Notes: generated from the letters alone by a model not told the origin. A stretch of DNA of 64,000 nt from CAIZGX01 sp039805165 (GCA_039805165.1 JBDLUS010000191.1:1-64000), one strand, 5' to 3'; counted from the first letter of the stretch, positions 1 through 9,198 are shown. Made by a program: numbers and translations.

Positions 1-752
1 AGAATCAAAACGAGTGGAACATAGGAGGGAAAGCGGAATATATTTTCGACAACACGTATATCAAGGGGTTGAATTACCGCACAGGAACGCGCTTTAAAGC
101 GTGGGGAGAGCATTTCAGACAGCCAAACAAAATCAAAGAACAGAATTCTATTTACGTTGTCGGCTTCGATTTCCGTCACTATCAGCAGATTCATCGCGAT
201 CTTACGTTTGCATTTCGTTTGTGTGGAAGTAGTTCGTTCGGCGATTACAAAGTGGTGAATTATTTGGGGGGAGTTGACAATTGGTTGGGTCAGAAAGTAG
301 ATAACTCGGTCTTGGTTTCGAATACCCAGGGATATACTTTTCAAGCATTCGCTGGTCCATTGAGAGGGTTTTATGTGAACGCACGAAATGGAAACAATTT
401 CCTCTTGAGTAACTCCGAATTACGTTTGCCGCTGTTCAGATATTTGAGCAACCGTTCAATAAAATCAGACTTCGCAGATAATTTTCAAGTGATCGGATTC
501 TTTGACATTGGAAGTGCATGGACAGGAAAAAGTCCTTATGACGATGCGAATGATTTCAATACCATTACAGTTACGCAAACGCCAATAACTGTTCAGTTAA
601 GAAGCAACAAGGAGCCGATTATATACGGATATGGATTCGGCTTACGCTCCAAAGTTTTGGGATACTACATGCGCGCCGATTGGGCGTGGGGAGTAGACGA
701 TAAGACGGTTATGCCACGCGTATTCTACTTGTCGTTGAATCTCGATTTCTAA
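1..752 (+). CDS. C-terminal part of an outer-membrane beta-barrel protein (BamA/TolB-like fusion type)
   Basis: The reading frame is open from base 3 to the stop at 750-752, so only the last ~250 residues are present and the true start lies upstream of the window. The visible part alternates aromatic and polar residues like a beta-barrel, contains the motif RGFYVNARNGNN followed by a SELRLPLFRYL strand, and ends in a terminal Phe (LSLNLDF), typical of proteins inserted by the BAM machinery. This resembles the C-terminal barrel of large Bacteroidota proteins that join a TolB-like propeller to an Omp85/BamA-like barrel. That assignment is from recalled family pattern; the propeller is not visible here. 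The stop abuts the stop of the convergent M28 gene with no spacer. Confidence 0.6.
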   Translation, partial: NQNEWNIGGKAEYIFDNTYIKGLNYRTGTRFKAWGEHFRQPNKIKEQNSIYVVGFDFRHYQQIHRDLTFAFRLCGSSSFGDYKVVNYLGGVDNWLGQKVDNSVLVSNTQGYTFQAFAGPLRGFYVNARNGNNFLLSNSELRLPLFRYLSNRSIKSDFADNFQVIGFFDIGSAWTGKSPYDDANDFNTITVTQTPITVQLRSNKEPIIYGYGFGLRSKVLGYYMRADWAWGVDDKTVMPRVFYLSLNLDF

Positions 753-1778
753 TTACTTCAAATTCCACACGGTGTAGGCCAACGTGTGTCCAACAGCTTT
801 CAAAGTAGGTTTGCTAATCACGCTCATATTGTCTGCGTGTGTGTGATGTGAACTTCCGAATTCGAATTGAGTTCCCATGTAATTGGGACGCATATCAACA
901 ATGTCTAACGCAGGAATATTCGCTTGAATCATGAAGACGTGGTCATCAATGATTCCAGCGGTTTCTTCATTTTGAAAATACTCTCCATAACCCAGTTTTG
1001 CAGCATTGCCCCAGATGCGGTTCACAGCATTTCCAGCAGATTGCATAGAGTAGCCTTCCTTGTTGAATCTCGCACCTTCAGCACCAACCATATCTAAAAG
1101 AACGGCATAGCGCATTGAACGTTGTGGCTTTTGATTCGCCCACAACTGAGAACCCAAACACCAAGACAATGCATCGTTTTCGCCGTCAGGAGCCCATTCA
1201 GGTTTTCCTCCGTCCTCACTGTCAAACAGAATGAAATCAATTCCAATATCAGCAGGTAAATCTTTTGAAATACGCGCCAACTCAAGCAAAACACCAACAC
1301 CACTTGCACCGTCATTCGCGCCGTCTATGGGTTGTTTGTGCTTGCTTGCATCAGGATCTTTATCGCCGTATGGTCTGCTGTCCCAGTGGGCTGCCAATAC
1401 AATGCGTTTCGTTGCACCTGAATGAACGGAAGCAATAATGTTGCGCACAGGTGTTGTGCCACCTTCCCAATTCGGCATAGAACCAACTTGCTCTTTAATC
1501 GTGCAATTGTAACTCTTGAATTTTTGAATGAGCCAATTTCCGCATGCTGCATGATTTGCATTGCCGGGAACACGTGGACCAAATTCAACTTGTTTTTGAA
1601 TGAAGGCATAACAACTATCGGTCATGAAATCTGCAGGTTCCAAAACGGCGCCACTTTCAGTTGTGTTGTTTTCAGCGCTCTTTGTTTTCTTGAAATATTT
1701 CTCCAATGTCACGAACAGGAAGCTGCCCACAAACAAAACAATGAGTACAATGGCAATGATCTTTTTATTATTTCTCAT
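753..1778 (-). CDS. Membrane-anchored M28-family zinc enzyme, glutaminyl-cyclase-like
   Basis: The product is 341 residues. Residues ~7-25 form one hydrophobic segment, so the enzyme is probably anchored with its catalytic domain in the periplasm. The domain carries the M28 / glutaminyl-peptide cyclotransferase signatures: LAAHWDSRPY (128-137), GANDGASG (153-160), LFDSEDGG (184-191), LLDMVGA (227-233) and HTHADN (312-317). By alignment in my head with human glutaminyl cyclase, the metal ligands would be Asp156, Asp189 and His312, with Glu188 as the catalytic acid. An Asp in place of the second Glu is what I recall for the Bacteroidota (type II) enzymes. Glutaminyl cyclase converts N-terminal Gln to pyroglutamate; an aminopeptidase role is the alternative. 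It overlaps the end of cysS by 11 bp and is probably co-transcribed with it. Confidence 0.75.
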   Translation of the reverse strand: MRNNKKIIAIVLIVLFVGSFLFVTLEKYFKKTKSAENNTTESGAVLEPADFMTDSCYAFIQKQVEFGPRVPGNANHAACGNWLIQKFKSYNCTIKEQVGSMPNWEGGTTPVRNIIASVHSGATKRIVLAAHWDSRPYGDKDPDASKHKQPIDGANDGASGVGVLLELARISKDLPADIGIDFILFDSEDGGKPEWAPDGENDALSWCLGSQLWANQKPQRSMRYAVLLDMVGAEGARFNKEGYSMQSAGNAVNRIWGNAAKLGYGEYFQNEETAGIIDDHVFMIQANIPALDIVDMRPNYMGTQFEFGSSHHTHADNMSVISKPTLKAVGHTLAYTVWNLK

Positions 1779-3234
1779 GGGTCCAGGTTGTTCCTTCTTT
1801 TGAATCTTGAAGTTGAATGTTTATGGCTTTTAATTCGTCGCGAATTAAATCAGATGTTGCGAAATCTTTCTTTCCTTTTGCTTCAGCCCGCAAGCGAATA
1901 ATTACTTGCATAAGGTCATTCGAGATATCATTTGAAGCACCGCTTACTTCAACTTGTAAACCAAGTACTTCAAACACGAATCCTTTTACCAACTTTTGCA
2001 AGCGGTCAATATCTGTTTGCGAAAGTTGAATTTTATTATCTAAGCACGAGTTAATCACCTTTACAGCTTCGAATAAATGCGAGATAAGAATAGGAGTGTT
2101 GAAGTCATCGCTCATGGCTTCGAAACAATTCTTTTCCAACGAGGCAATATCATAGTTACTCGAATCGCTTGCAATTAACGTATCTACTTTTTCAACGGCG
2201 ATCACTAATCTTTCAAATCCTTTTTCTGCCGCCTTCAATGCCTCATTACTGAAATCTAATGTGCTTCTGTAATGTGCTTGCTGCATGAAGAAGCGCACCA
2301 CCATCGGAGAAAATCCTTTTTCTAAAAGCGTATGCGTTCCAGAAAATAATTCATGTGGAAGGAAGGAGTTGCCCAACGACTTCGACATCTTTTGTCCGTT
2401 TACAGTAAGCATGTTTGCATGCATCCAATAACGAACGGGTGCCTTCCCGCAGCAGGCAGAATTTTGTGCAACTTCAGATTCGTGGTGCGGGAATTTCAAA
2501 TCCATTCCACCACCGTGAATGTCGAATTCTTCGCCCAAGTATTTCGTGCTCATAGCAGAACACTCCAAGTGCCATCCCGGAAATCCTTCACCCCAAGGTG
2601 AAGACCAACGCATGATGTGTTCGGGTGAAGCCGCTTTCCATAAAGCGAAATCGGCGAAGAAACGCTTCTCTTCTTGTCCGTCTAATTCACGCGTGTTTTC
2701 AAGTAATTCATCAACGTTCCTTCCGCTTAATTCACCGTAAGGAAAAACGTCTTTGTATTTTTTTACATCGAAGTAAACACTTCCATTTACTTCGTATGCG
2801 TATCCATTTTTAATGATCTCTTCAATCATGGCAATCTGTTCCATGATGTGTCCAGTAGCGCTTGGTTCAATGCTCGGTGGATGGTTATTGAATGCGCGCA
2901 TCATGTCGTGGAAATACGTGGTGTATTTCTGCACAATTTCCATTGGTTCAACTTGTTCCAATTTCGCTTGCGCACCAATACGATCCACTCCTTCATCGAA
3001 CTCGGTGGTAATGTGTCCAACGTCTGTTATGTTTCTTACATAACGAACTTTGTATCCAAGAAAAGTGAGGTAGCGATAAACGGTGTCGAAAGTAACGAAC
3101 GTTCTACAATTTCCCAAGTGAGCAAAATTGTAAACAGTAGGACCGCACACATACATTCCAACGAATTGTTTGTGAAGGGGAGTGAACTTTTCTTTCGTTC
3201 GTGTAAGACTATTGTAAATGAACAAATCAACCAT
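1768..3234 (-). CDS. cysS: Cysteinyl-tRNA synthetase
   Basis: The 488-residue product charges tRNA-Cys with cysteine. The class I signatures are present: FAHLGNCR (HIGH-like, 37-44) and KMSKS (282-286). The zinc site that selects cysteine is complete: Cys30 in the CGPTVYN motif, Cys225 in WHLECS, and His250 and Glu254 in FPHHESE. I chose the ATG at 3234 (MVDLFIYNSL), which matches the family N-terminus; a TTG 21 bp upstream would add seven residues with no family support. A terminator hairpin separates it from the upstream dehydrogenase gene. Length is normal. Confidence 0.97.
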   Translation of the reverse strand: MVDLFIYNSLTRTKEKFTPLHKQFVGMYVCGPTVYNFAHLGNCRTFVTFDTVYRYLTFLGYKVRYVRNITDVGHITTEFDEGVDRIGAQAKLEQVEPMEIVQKYTTYFHDMMRAFNNHPPSIEPSATGHIMEQIAMIEEIIKNGYAYEVNGSVYFDVKKYKDVFPYGELSGRNVDELLENTRELDGQEEKRFFADFALWKAASPEHIMRWSSPWGEGFPGWHLECSAMSTKYLGEEFDIHGGGMDLKFPHHESEVAQNSACCGKAPVRYWMHANMLTVNGQKMSKSLGNSFLPHELFSGTHTLLEKGFSPMVVRFFMQQAHYRSTLDFSNEALKAAEKGFERLVIAVEKVDTLIASDSSNYDIASLEKNCFEAMSDDFNTPILISHLFEAVKVINSCLDNKIQLSQTDIDRLQKLVKGFVFEVLGLQVEVSGASNDISNDLMQVIIRLRAEAKGKKDFATSDLIRDELKAINIQLQDSKEGTTWTHEK

Positions 3235-3259
3235 AGTGCAAAGAAACGAAGACAAATAA

Positions 3260-3286
3260 AAAAAGCCTCATTCATTGAGGCTTTTT
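3260..3286 (-). terminator. Intrinsic terminator after the threonine dehydrogenase gene
   Basis: An 11-bp perfect inverted repeat (arms 3260-3270 and 3276-3286) has a 5-nt loop and A/T runs on both flanks, so it can work in either direction. It sits in the 71 bp between the end of the dehydrogenase gene and the start of cysS, both on the minus strand. Confidence 0.8.
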
Positions 3287-3305
3287 ATGAGGCTATTGCT
3301 TTCGA

Positions 3306-4259
3306 TTAAGAAACTTTTTTCGCTATTTCTTCCAACATGGTTGAAACCAAGCGTGGCATCGGATATTCAATCTCCCAACCCCAATCGTTCTTCGCTGAAG
3401 AATCGTCAATACTGTTCGGCCAAGAATCTGCTAATCCTTGACGGAAGTCTGGGGCATAGCTAATTTCAAATCCGGGCAAATGCTTTGCAATTTCTTCAGC
3501 CAATTGTTTTGGTGTGAAGCTTATTCCCGCCAGGTTATATGAGCTGCGAATTTTAACTTTTTCGGCATCGGATTCCATCAATTGAATGGTAGCGCGAATG
3601 GCGTCTTCCATCATCATCATGGGTAGTTCTGTATTTTCCGAAAGGAATGAAGTGTATTTGTTTTCCTTCAACGCAGAATAAAAAATATCTACAGCGTAGT
3701 CTGTTGTTCCTCCGCCCGGAGCAGAGCGGTGTCCAATAAGACCAGGGTAACGCAGACTTCTAACATCTACGCCGTACTTCATGAAATAATATTCGCACCA
3801 TCTTTCTCCCGCCAATTTTGAAATTCCATAAACAGATGTCGGTTCCATTATTGTGGTTTGTGCGGTTTGATCGGCCGGAGTAGTTGGTCCGAATGCTGCA
3901 ATGGAACTTGGCCAAAACAAGCGGAACTTAAATTCTTTCGCAAGTTCAAGAATATTAAGAAGTCCTTCCATGTTTAGCTTCCAAGCATACATCGGATTTT
4001 TTTCTCCAGTTGCACTCAACAGGGCTGCAAGCTGATAAACCTCTGTAACGGCATTCTCTTGCACGCAAGCGCGCAAGGCGTCGGCATCTAATACATTCAA
4101 TTGAACGTAAGGTCCATCTTCAGAAGAAACACTTTCAGCAGGCTGAATGTCGGCGCCAATCACATTGTTTTGTCCCAACTTCGAACGAAGGGCCATCACA
4201 AGCTCAATGCCTATTTGTCCTCTGCAACCGATAACCAATGCTTTTCTATTCGTGCTCAT
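3306..4259 (-). CDS. L-threonine 3-dehydrogenase, short-chain (epimerase-like) type
   Basis: The 317-residue product is an NAD-dependent extended short-chain dehydrogenase. The Rossmann motif GCRGQIG lies at 11-17, the catalytic SS at 118-119 and YGISK gives Tyr144 and Lys148. The segments SSIAAFGPTTP, LRYPGLIG, GGGTTDYAVDIFY and PMMMMEDAIRATIQLM are what I recall from the UDP-galactose-epimerase-like threonine dehydrogenases of Flavobacterium and relatives, rather than from sugar epimerases. The enzyme oxidises threonine to 2-amino-3-oxobutyrate, the first step of threonine breakdown to glycine. It is divergent from queA with 38 bp between the starts, and is followed by a clear terminator. 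Confidence 0.87.
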   Translation of the reverse strand: MSTNRKALVIGCRGQIGIELVMALRSKLGQNNVIGADIQPAESVSSEDGPYVQLNVLDADALRACVQENAVTEVYQLAALLSATGEKNPMYAWKLNMEGLLNILELAKEFKFRLFWPSSIAAFGPTTPADQTAQTTIMEPTSVYGISKLAGERWCEYYFMKYGVDVRSLRYPGLIGHRSAPGGGTTDYAVDIFYSALKENKYTSFLSENTELPMMMMEDAIRATIQLMESDAEKVKIRSSYNLAGISFTPKQLAEEIAKHLPGFEISYAPDFRQGLADSWPNSIDDSSAKNDWGWEIEYPMPRLVSTMLEEIAKKVS

Positions 4260-4285
4260 ATTTAAAAAATGTTTTCAAAAATAGG

Positions 4286-4293
4286 TATTTTCG
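4286..4293 (+). promoter_or_regulatory. Possible -7 box directly upstream of queA
   Basis: TATTTTCG is a 7 of 8 match to the Bacteroidota -7 consensus TAnnTTTG. It ends only 4 nt before the queA ATG, so a transcript from it would have almost no leader. No convincing -33 TTTG is seen, so support is limited. Confidence 0.35.
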
Positions 4294-4297
4294 CGCC

Positions 4298-5494
4298 ATG
4301 GCAATTCCTCAAATTGAAATAGAAGATTTCAATTATTCACTTCCCGAAGAACGCATTCGTGTCATTCCATTGGAAGACCGAGCTGCTGCTAAATTGTTGG
4401 TCTATGAAAACGGAGAAATAACGGACACCGTTTTTTCGAATTTACCCAACATTTTTCAGCAAGGAGATTTGCTCGTATTCAACAATTCGAAAGTCATTCC
4501 GGCACGCATTATTTTTCAAAAAGAGTCGGGTGCCTTCATAGAAATCATGTGCCTCGCACCCTTCGGAACCTCCTACACAGAAGCCTTTTCGGCACATGAT
4601 AGCGTTTCTTTCACCGCATACATCGGAAATTCAAAACGATGGAAAGAAGGAAAATTAGAATTGAAAATCAATTGGAACAATTCCACCCAAAGCGTCTTCA
4701 TCGAAAGAAAGGGAATTGAGAAAGATGCCTTCATCGTAGAATTCACCTGGAACTTCAACGCCGTATTCTCTGAAGTCATTGAGGCTATCGGACAAGTCCC
4801 GCTGCCACCGTACTTCCAACGCAAGCCAGTGGCCAACGATGTTGGCAGATATCAAACCGTCTTCGCGAAAACCGAGGGCTCCGTTGCCGCACCCACCGCC
4901 GGTCTGCATTACACCGAAGGTGTCCTGTCAGCCTTGAAAGAAAACGGCGTGAGTCAAGCGCAAGTGTGTCTGCACGTAGGAGCAGGTACCTTCAAACCCG
5001 TCAGCTCAGATCGCATTGAAGACCATGAGATGCATGCCGAGTTTTTGGAGGTCACCAAAGCATGCATTCATTCTATTCTAAATTGCAAAGGAAGAGTCAT
5101 TGCCGCAGGTACCACTTCCATGAGAACCCTAGAGAGTTTGTACTGGCTGGGTGTTCGTGTTCTAGAGGGCAAAGATGCGCATGTGGTCGATCAGTGGGAA
5201 CCTTACTTCTCTGGCTCAACTTATTCCAAAGAGGAGGCCTTAACGGCGCTCTTGGATTATTTAGATTTAACCAACAGAGATTCTATTTGTGCTTCTTCGA
5301 GCATTTGCATTGCGCCCGGATATTCATTCAAGATTTGCTCGGGTCTGCAAACAAATTACCATCAGCCTAAAAGCACGTTGTTACTGCTCATTGCAGCAAC
5401 AGTGGGTGAAGAGTGGAAGCGCATATACAGCCACGCATTGGAACAAGATTACATGTTCTTGAGTTACGGTGATACGATGCTACTCTGGTTCTAG
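4298..5494 (+). CDS. queA: S-adenosylmethionine:tRNA ribosyltransferase-isomerase
   Basis: The 398-residue product transfers the ribosyl part of S-adenosylmethionine to 7-aminomethyl-7-deazaguanine in tRNA, forming epoxyqueuosine. Family motifs are clear: FNNSKVIPAR near residue 65, GQVPLPPYF near 167, GSVAAPTAGLHYT near 194, HVGAGTFKPV, and the C-terminal TNYHQPKSTLLLLI. I chose the ATG at 4298 (MAIPQIEIEDF). A longer frame starting at 4238 would run into the divergent dehydrogenase gene and adds no family sequence. The protein is somewhat longer than the ~340-350 residues of many homologues, which I recall as common in this phylum. Confidence 0.95.
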   Translation: MAIPQIEIEDFNYSLPEERIRVIPLEDRAAAKLLVYENGEITDTVFSNLPNIFQQGDLLVFNNSKVIPARIIFQKESGAFIEIMCLAPFGTSYTEAFSAHDSVSFTAYIGNSKRWKEGKLELKINWNNSTQSVFIERKGIEKDAFIVEFTWNFNAVFSEVIEAIGQVPLPPYFQRKPVANDVGRYQTVFAKTEGSVAAPTAGLHYTEGVLSALKENGVSQAQVCLHVGAGTFKPVSSDRIEDHEMHAEFLEVTKACIHSILNCKGRVIAAGTTSMRTLESLYWLGVRVLEGKDAHVVDQWEPYFSGSTYSKEEALTALLDYLDLTNRDSICASSSICIAPGYSFKICSGLQTNYHQPKSTLLLLIAATVGEEWKRIYSHALEQDYMFLSYGDTMLLWF

Positions 5495-5501
5495 AAAATG
5501 A

Positions 5502-5525
5502 AAAAGGATGCCGAAGCATCCTTTT
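5502..5525. terminator. Bidirectional terminator between queA and the PpiD-like gene
   Basis: A 10-bp perfect stem (5502-5511 and 5516-5525) with a CGAA loop is flanked by A-rich and T-rich ends. It lies between the convergent stops at 5494 and 5547 and can serve both genes. Confidence 0.85.
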
Positions 5526-5546
5526 CAATTATCGCGATTTTAAAAA

Positions 5547-7622
5547 TCAATCTTCTGGGAAGAAACGGTAGTCTTCAATTTCTGCTGCTTCACGCAGTGA
5601 ATTAAACAACGACGCTGGAGCACTCGCTTTTTGTCCACGCATTTTATCTTTTCTGAAAGAAACGTAGTTGTCAGGGCTTTCAACACGCGTTACATCTGCA
5701 GCACGTTGAATCACATAAACACCACCTTTTCCTTTGATAGGAGCAGAGATGTTACCTGTTGGCAAACCGAAGGCAGCACCAATTGCAGCACTTTCCGTTT
5801 CTTGAACACCGCTTGCTGGAATGTTACGCATAGCCATTGAAAGCGATTCGAAAGTCATTACTTGACCTGAAACCTTACTAGCGATTTCTTCCATTGAACT
5901 GCCAGTCATCATAGCCATGTACTTTTCAGCTTTCTTGTCTTTAATAACCTCTTGCTTCACACGGTCATAAACGTTGCGCAATGAAGGAACTCCTTTTTCT
6001 TTGACTTCCATCAAGCAAACCACAACGATTCCATCATCAACAGAGATCGGCTGCGAAATAGCTCCTTCTTCTGTTTCAGGGTTGTAAGTCCAACCGATAA
6101 TCTCAGATGCATTCTGAACACCGCTAATCGCAGTTGCTTCAGGACGAACATTCGGAGAATAAGTTAATCCACCATAGCTTTCCACAGCACCTGCACGGAA
6201 GCTTGCGCTGTCGCCGTGAGTTTGAATGAAGTCGATAGCTTTTTGGTAAGTCTCTTTCTTAGTTGCAGCACTTGGTGCAATTGGTCTCTCAACTTGAGCG
6301 TAGTAAGTAACTGCTTTAGGAGCTCCTTTCTTTGTCACTTCAATCAAGTGAGTTCCGAATTGCGTTTCTACAATTTGCAAATCACCAACTTTTCCGTTGA
6401 AACAAGCAGCGTCGAATTCAGCAACCATAGCGCCTCTTCCGAACATTCCAAGATCTCCACCTTTAACAGCTGAACCTGGGTCAGTGCTGTATTTAGTAGC
6501 CATTTCAGCAAAGTTCTTCTTCGATTGAATCACTTTCTTCAAAGAATCTGCTTTTGCTTTTCCAGCAGCACCTTTCTCTTTGAAAAGAATGTGACGTGCT
6601 TGAACAGAATCAATCTCAGTTCCGCGTGAAGTCAATTTAACTACACGAGCAATACCACCAGAAACGAATGGACCCATAACACGTCCAATGCTATCTGAAG
6701 CTACTTGTGAATTTAATGGTTCTGGGAAACTTCCAAATGCATATTTTACTTTTCCGTTTGCAGGATTACCTGAATTCAAAATAGCAAATGTTGAATCTTC
6801 TTTTGAAGTCTTGTTCGCTTTGAACGAAGCAGCAATTGTTTGAAGGCTCTCAAGTGTAGCAGCGCTATCAGCAGCGCTAGTCAACAAAGGAATACGAACG
6901 TATGCAACGGTGCGGCTTCTTTCTTGTTTGAAATCGCGATCGTTCTTGTGCTCGTTGTAATAGTTTTCAATGTCTTCATTCGAGAATGAAATTTCACTCT
7001 CCATAATTTGAGCGTATGGCTTCACAACGTAAACGATAGAAGCTTTGTCGTTCGACTGGTGGAATAAACTCTTTGCATCCAATGAGTTTACATATGCACC
7101 TGCACCAACTAACGCGTCATACTTTTCTTTCAAGCGCTTTTCAACAACCAATCTTCTGTATCCAGTGAATAGGTTAGGCTTTTCAGTTTCCATTTTCTTG
7201 AAACTTTCACGCATCTGCTCTTTGAATGGCAAAGAGTCTTGTCCTTGGTAGAACGTGCTTTTTACGTAAGAGCTCAGGAAGTTACCGAAAAGAATCTCGT
7301 CTAACTCTTCGTCAGTAACCATTAAGCCAAGGCTTTGGTATTCTGGTTGAAGAAGTGTGTTCTCGATTAAGTTGTTCCAAACATCATTTTCCAAACCGTG
7401 AGCTTGGCTGTTGTTGTAACTGAACAACTCCGATTGCTCTTGCAGCATAGCTCTCCATTGGTCTTGCTTAATGCTTTCGCCATTAATAACACCAACTTTG
7501 TCTGATGGGCCGCCGAACATTGCCATTACAGCATCATACGGAATTAAGAAGCCGACAATACCAATGCCGACTAGGGCTAGTACTAGCCATCCTTGTTTAC
7601 GAAGGGTTGAAATCATTGCCAT
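5547..7622 (-). CDS. PpiD-like membrane-anchored peptidyl-prolyl isomerase
   Basis: The 691-residue product has one N-terminal membrane segment (~residues 10-30), a SurA/PpiD-type chaperone region (GVINGESIKQDQW near 43), and a parvulin (PpiC-type) rotamase domain at about 340-437 with ARHILF, DPGSAVKGGDLGMFGRG and FGTHLIEV. A second degenerate PPIase-like stretch follows near the C-terminus. Such proteins help outer-membrane and secreted proteins fold in the periplasm. It is the last gene of the minus-strand envelope operon, 75 bp after the CNNM/CorC gene. The start MAMISTLRKQGWLV fits the usual pattern of a short basic stretch before the membrane segment. Confidence 0.88.
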   Translation of the reverse strand: MAMISTLRKQGWLVLALVGIGIVGFLIPYDAVMAMFGGPSDKVGVINGESIKQDQWRAMLQEQSELFSYNNSQAHGLENDVWNNLIENTLLQPEYQSLGLMVTDEELDEILFGNFLSSYVKSTFYQGQDSLPFKEQMRESFKKMETEKPNLFTGYRRLVVEKRLKEKYDALVGAGAYVNSLDAKSLFHQSNDKASIVYVVKPYAQIMESEISFSNEDIENYYNEHKNDRDFKQERSRTVAYVRIPLLTSAADSAATLESLQTIAASFKANKTSKEDSTFAILNSGNPANGKVKYAFGSFPEPLNSQVASDSIGRVMGPFVSGGIARVVKLTSRGTEIDSVQARHILFKEKGAAGKAKADSLKKVIQSKKNFAEMATKYSTDPGSAVKGGDLGMFGRGAMVAEFDAACFNGKVGDLQIVETQFGTHLIEVTKKGAPKAVTYYAQVERPIAPSAATKKETYQKAIDFIQTHGDSASFRAGAVESYGGLTYSPNVRPEATAISGVQNASEIIGWTYNPETEEGAISQPISVDDGIVVVCLMEVKEKGVPSLRNVYDRVKQEVIKDKKAEKYMAMMTGSSMEEIASKVSGQVMTFESLSMAMRNIPASGVQETESAAIGAAFGLPTGNISAPIKGKGGVYVIQRAADVTRVESPDNYVSFRKDKMRGQKASAPASLFNSLREAAEIEDYRFFPED

Positions 7623-7697
7623 AGTTATGGACTATAAAAATTAGGAGTGCGAATATCGGAAATTTGCTCGAAAATTCCTTGTTTTTTTTTGAAGAGG

Positions 7698-9002
7698 CTA
7701 GCTATTTGTCGATTCTTCAATGTTTTGAAGCTGAACGAGCTTAATCTGACGCTCATTAACGGCCAAAATCGTGAATCTAAAGCGGTCAATTACGAATTCC
7801 TGATCTACTTCCGGAAAGTCTTGGAGAAAGTTCAGAATGAGACCGCCAAGGGTGTCATATTCCTCTTCGTTTTCCGGTAGTTCCAATTTGTATTTCTCGT
7901 TAATGTAATGCACGTCAAGTCTTCCAGAGAATTCGTAAATCCCTTTCTTCAATTCTCGTTCAACATTGTCAATGGTGTCGTGCTCGTCTTCAATCTCACC
8001 GAAGATTTCTTCGATAATATCTTCAAAGGTGATAAGTCCACTTGTTCCGCCGAATTCATCTACAACCGCGGCAACACTTTTTTTCTGACTGCGGAAGATT
8101 TTCAAGATCTCGTTCGCGGCCATGGGCTCGGGCACAATAGCAATCGGACGAAGAATTTCTTTGATTTCTTTCGGGTTTTTGAAAAAGTCACTGAAGTGAA
8201 CATAGCCAATTAATTGGTCAATGTTTTCGCGGTAAACAATGATTTTGGAAAGTTTCGTTTCAATGAAAAGATCTTTCGCTTTGGTAATACTCTCGGCAAT
8301 GTCAATAGCCACAATCTCATTACGAGGAAGCATGCAATCGCGTGCCTTCAACAAAGAAAAATCAAGTGCGTTTTGAAAAAATTGAATTTCAAGATCAAGC
8401 TCATTCTGCTGTGAATTCGCGCCTGTAAATCCTTCCAAATAGTGATTCAAATCTGTTCTTCCAAAAACAATGTCTTGCTCTTTCGGAGAGTTTCTAAAGA
8501 GCATGGAAATAATCCACTCGCTCACCTTGGTTACGCTATAGGCGAAAACAAAAAGTATAGCGTACCAGATTGCAATGAGGGGTGAAAGTCGAAGAAGCCA
8601 TTTGTTAGGTTGCGCAGACAGTAAAGCTTTCGGAATGAATTCACCGAAGATCAATACAACCAATGTTGAAATAATGGTTTGCAAAATCAGCACACCATAA
8701 GAACCAACCACTTCATCCAATGATGGAAATGACGATTCGAGCATAGTGGTTAGCACATCGCCGAAAACAATTCCATAGATAACCAATGAAATATTGTTTC
8801 CAACGAGCAACATTGCAAGGAAAAGTTTCGGTTTTCCAACAAGCGAGGAAAGAATGGATGCTCCGAAGACACCTTGCTTTTTGTCCAATTCAATTTTTAG
8901 TTTGTTGGAAGTAAGGAAGGCGATCTCAACTCCTGAATAGAAGGCGCAACCGACAAGGGTGCCAAGAATAATGAATATCTGAGAAACTTCGATATTACCC
9001 AT
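7698..9002 (-). CDS. CNNM/CorC-type membrane protein with CBS domains (hemolysin family, GldE-like)
   Basis: The 434-residue product has an N-terminal DUF21/CNNM membrane domain (~1-185, several hydrophobic segments including FLAMLLVGNNIS), a CBS pair (~205-330, with MLPRNEIVAIDI and EFGGTSGLITFEDIIEEIFGE in its second half) and a C-terminal CorC_HlyC domain (~340-425). Members are linked to magnesium or cobalt export. In gliding Flavobacteria a protein of this architecture is called GldE, but I cannot separate GldE from general paralogues here. Its ATG overlaps the end of the upstream 67-residue gene by 8 bp, which suggests translational coupling. Confidence 0.85.
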   Translation of the reverse strand: MGNIEVSQIFIILGTLVGCAFYSGVEIAFLTSNKLKIELDKKQGVFGASILSSLVGKPKLFLAMLLVGNNISLVIYGIVFGDVLTTMLESSFPSLDEVVGSYGVLILQTIISTLVVLIFGEFIPKALLSAQPNKWLLRLSPLIAIWYAILFVFAYSVTKVSEWIISMLFRNSPKEQDIVFGRTDLNHYLEGFTGANSQQNELDLEIQFFQNALDFSLLKARDCMLPRNEIVAIDIAESITKAKDLFIETKLSKIIVYRENIDQLIGYVHFSDFFKNPKEIKEILRPIAIVPEPMAANEILKIFRSQKKSVAAVVDEFGGTSGLITFEDIIEEIFGEIEDEHDTIDNVERELKKGIYEFSGRLDVHYINEKYKLELPENEEEYDTLGGLILNFLQDFPEVDQEFVIDRFRFTILAVNERQIKLVQLQNIEESTNS

Positions 9003-9198
9003 TGTTCTTTTTCATGTTATTCATTCTTCGATACATACCAAAACGGAACAAGAACCACATAAGCGCAATTCCAGGAATAAATAAATTTTCAGCGCCTTTG
9101 TCCCAACCTTCAGCAGAAATCATGTACAGCGCATAGCCAAACGATGCAACCACCACTATGGCCCAAAGGATAAGCACGATTTTATTTAAGTTATTCAT
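8995..9198 (-). CDS. Small two-helix membrane protein of unknown function
   Basis: The 67-residue product begins MNNLNKIVLILWAIVVVASF and has two hydrophobic stretches (~6-24 and ~39-54), then a basic tail (MYRRMNNMKKNNG). I chose the ATG at 9198; a longer frame reaching 9282 would lie inside lptC. It overlaps lptC by 8 bp upstream and the CNNM/CorC gene by 8 bp downstream. Gene order and overlaps suggest a real, co-translated gene; I recall short unnamed proteins at this place in related genomes but cannot confirm it. No function can be assigned. Confidence 0.7.
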   Translation of the reverse strand: MNNLNKIVLILWAIVVVASFGYALYMISAEGWDKGAENLFIPGIALMWFLFRFGMYRRMNNMKKNNG

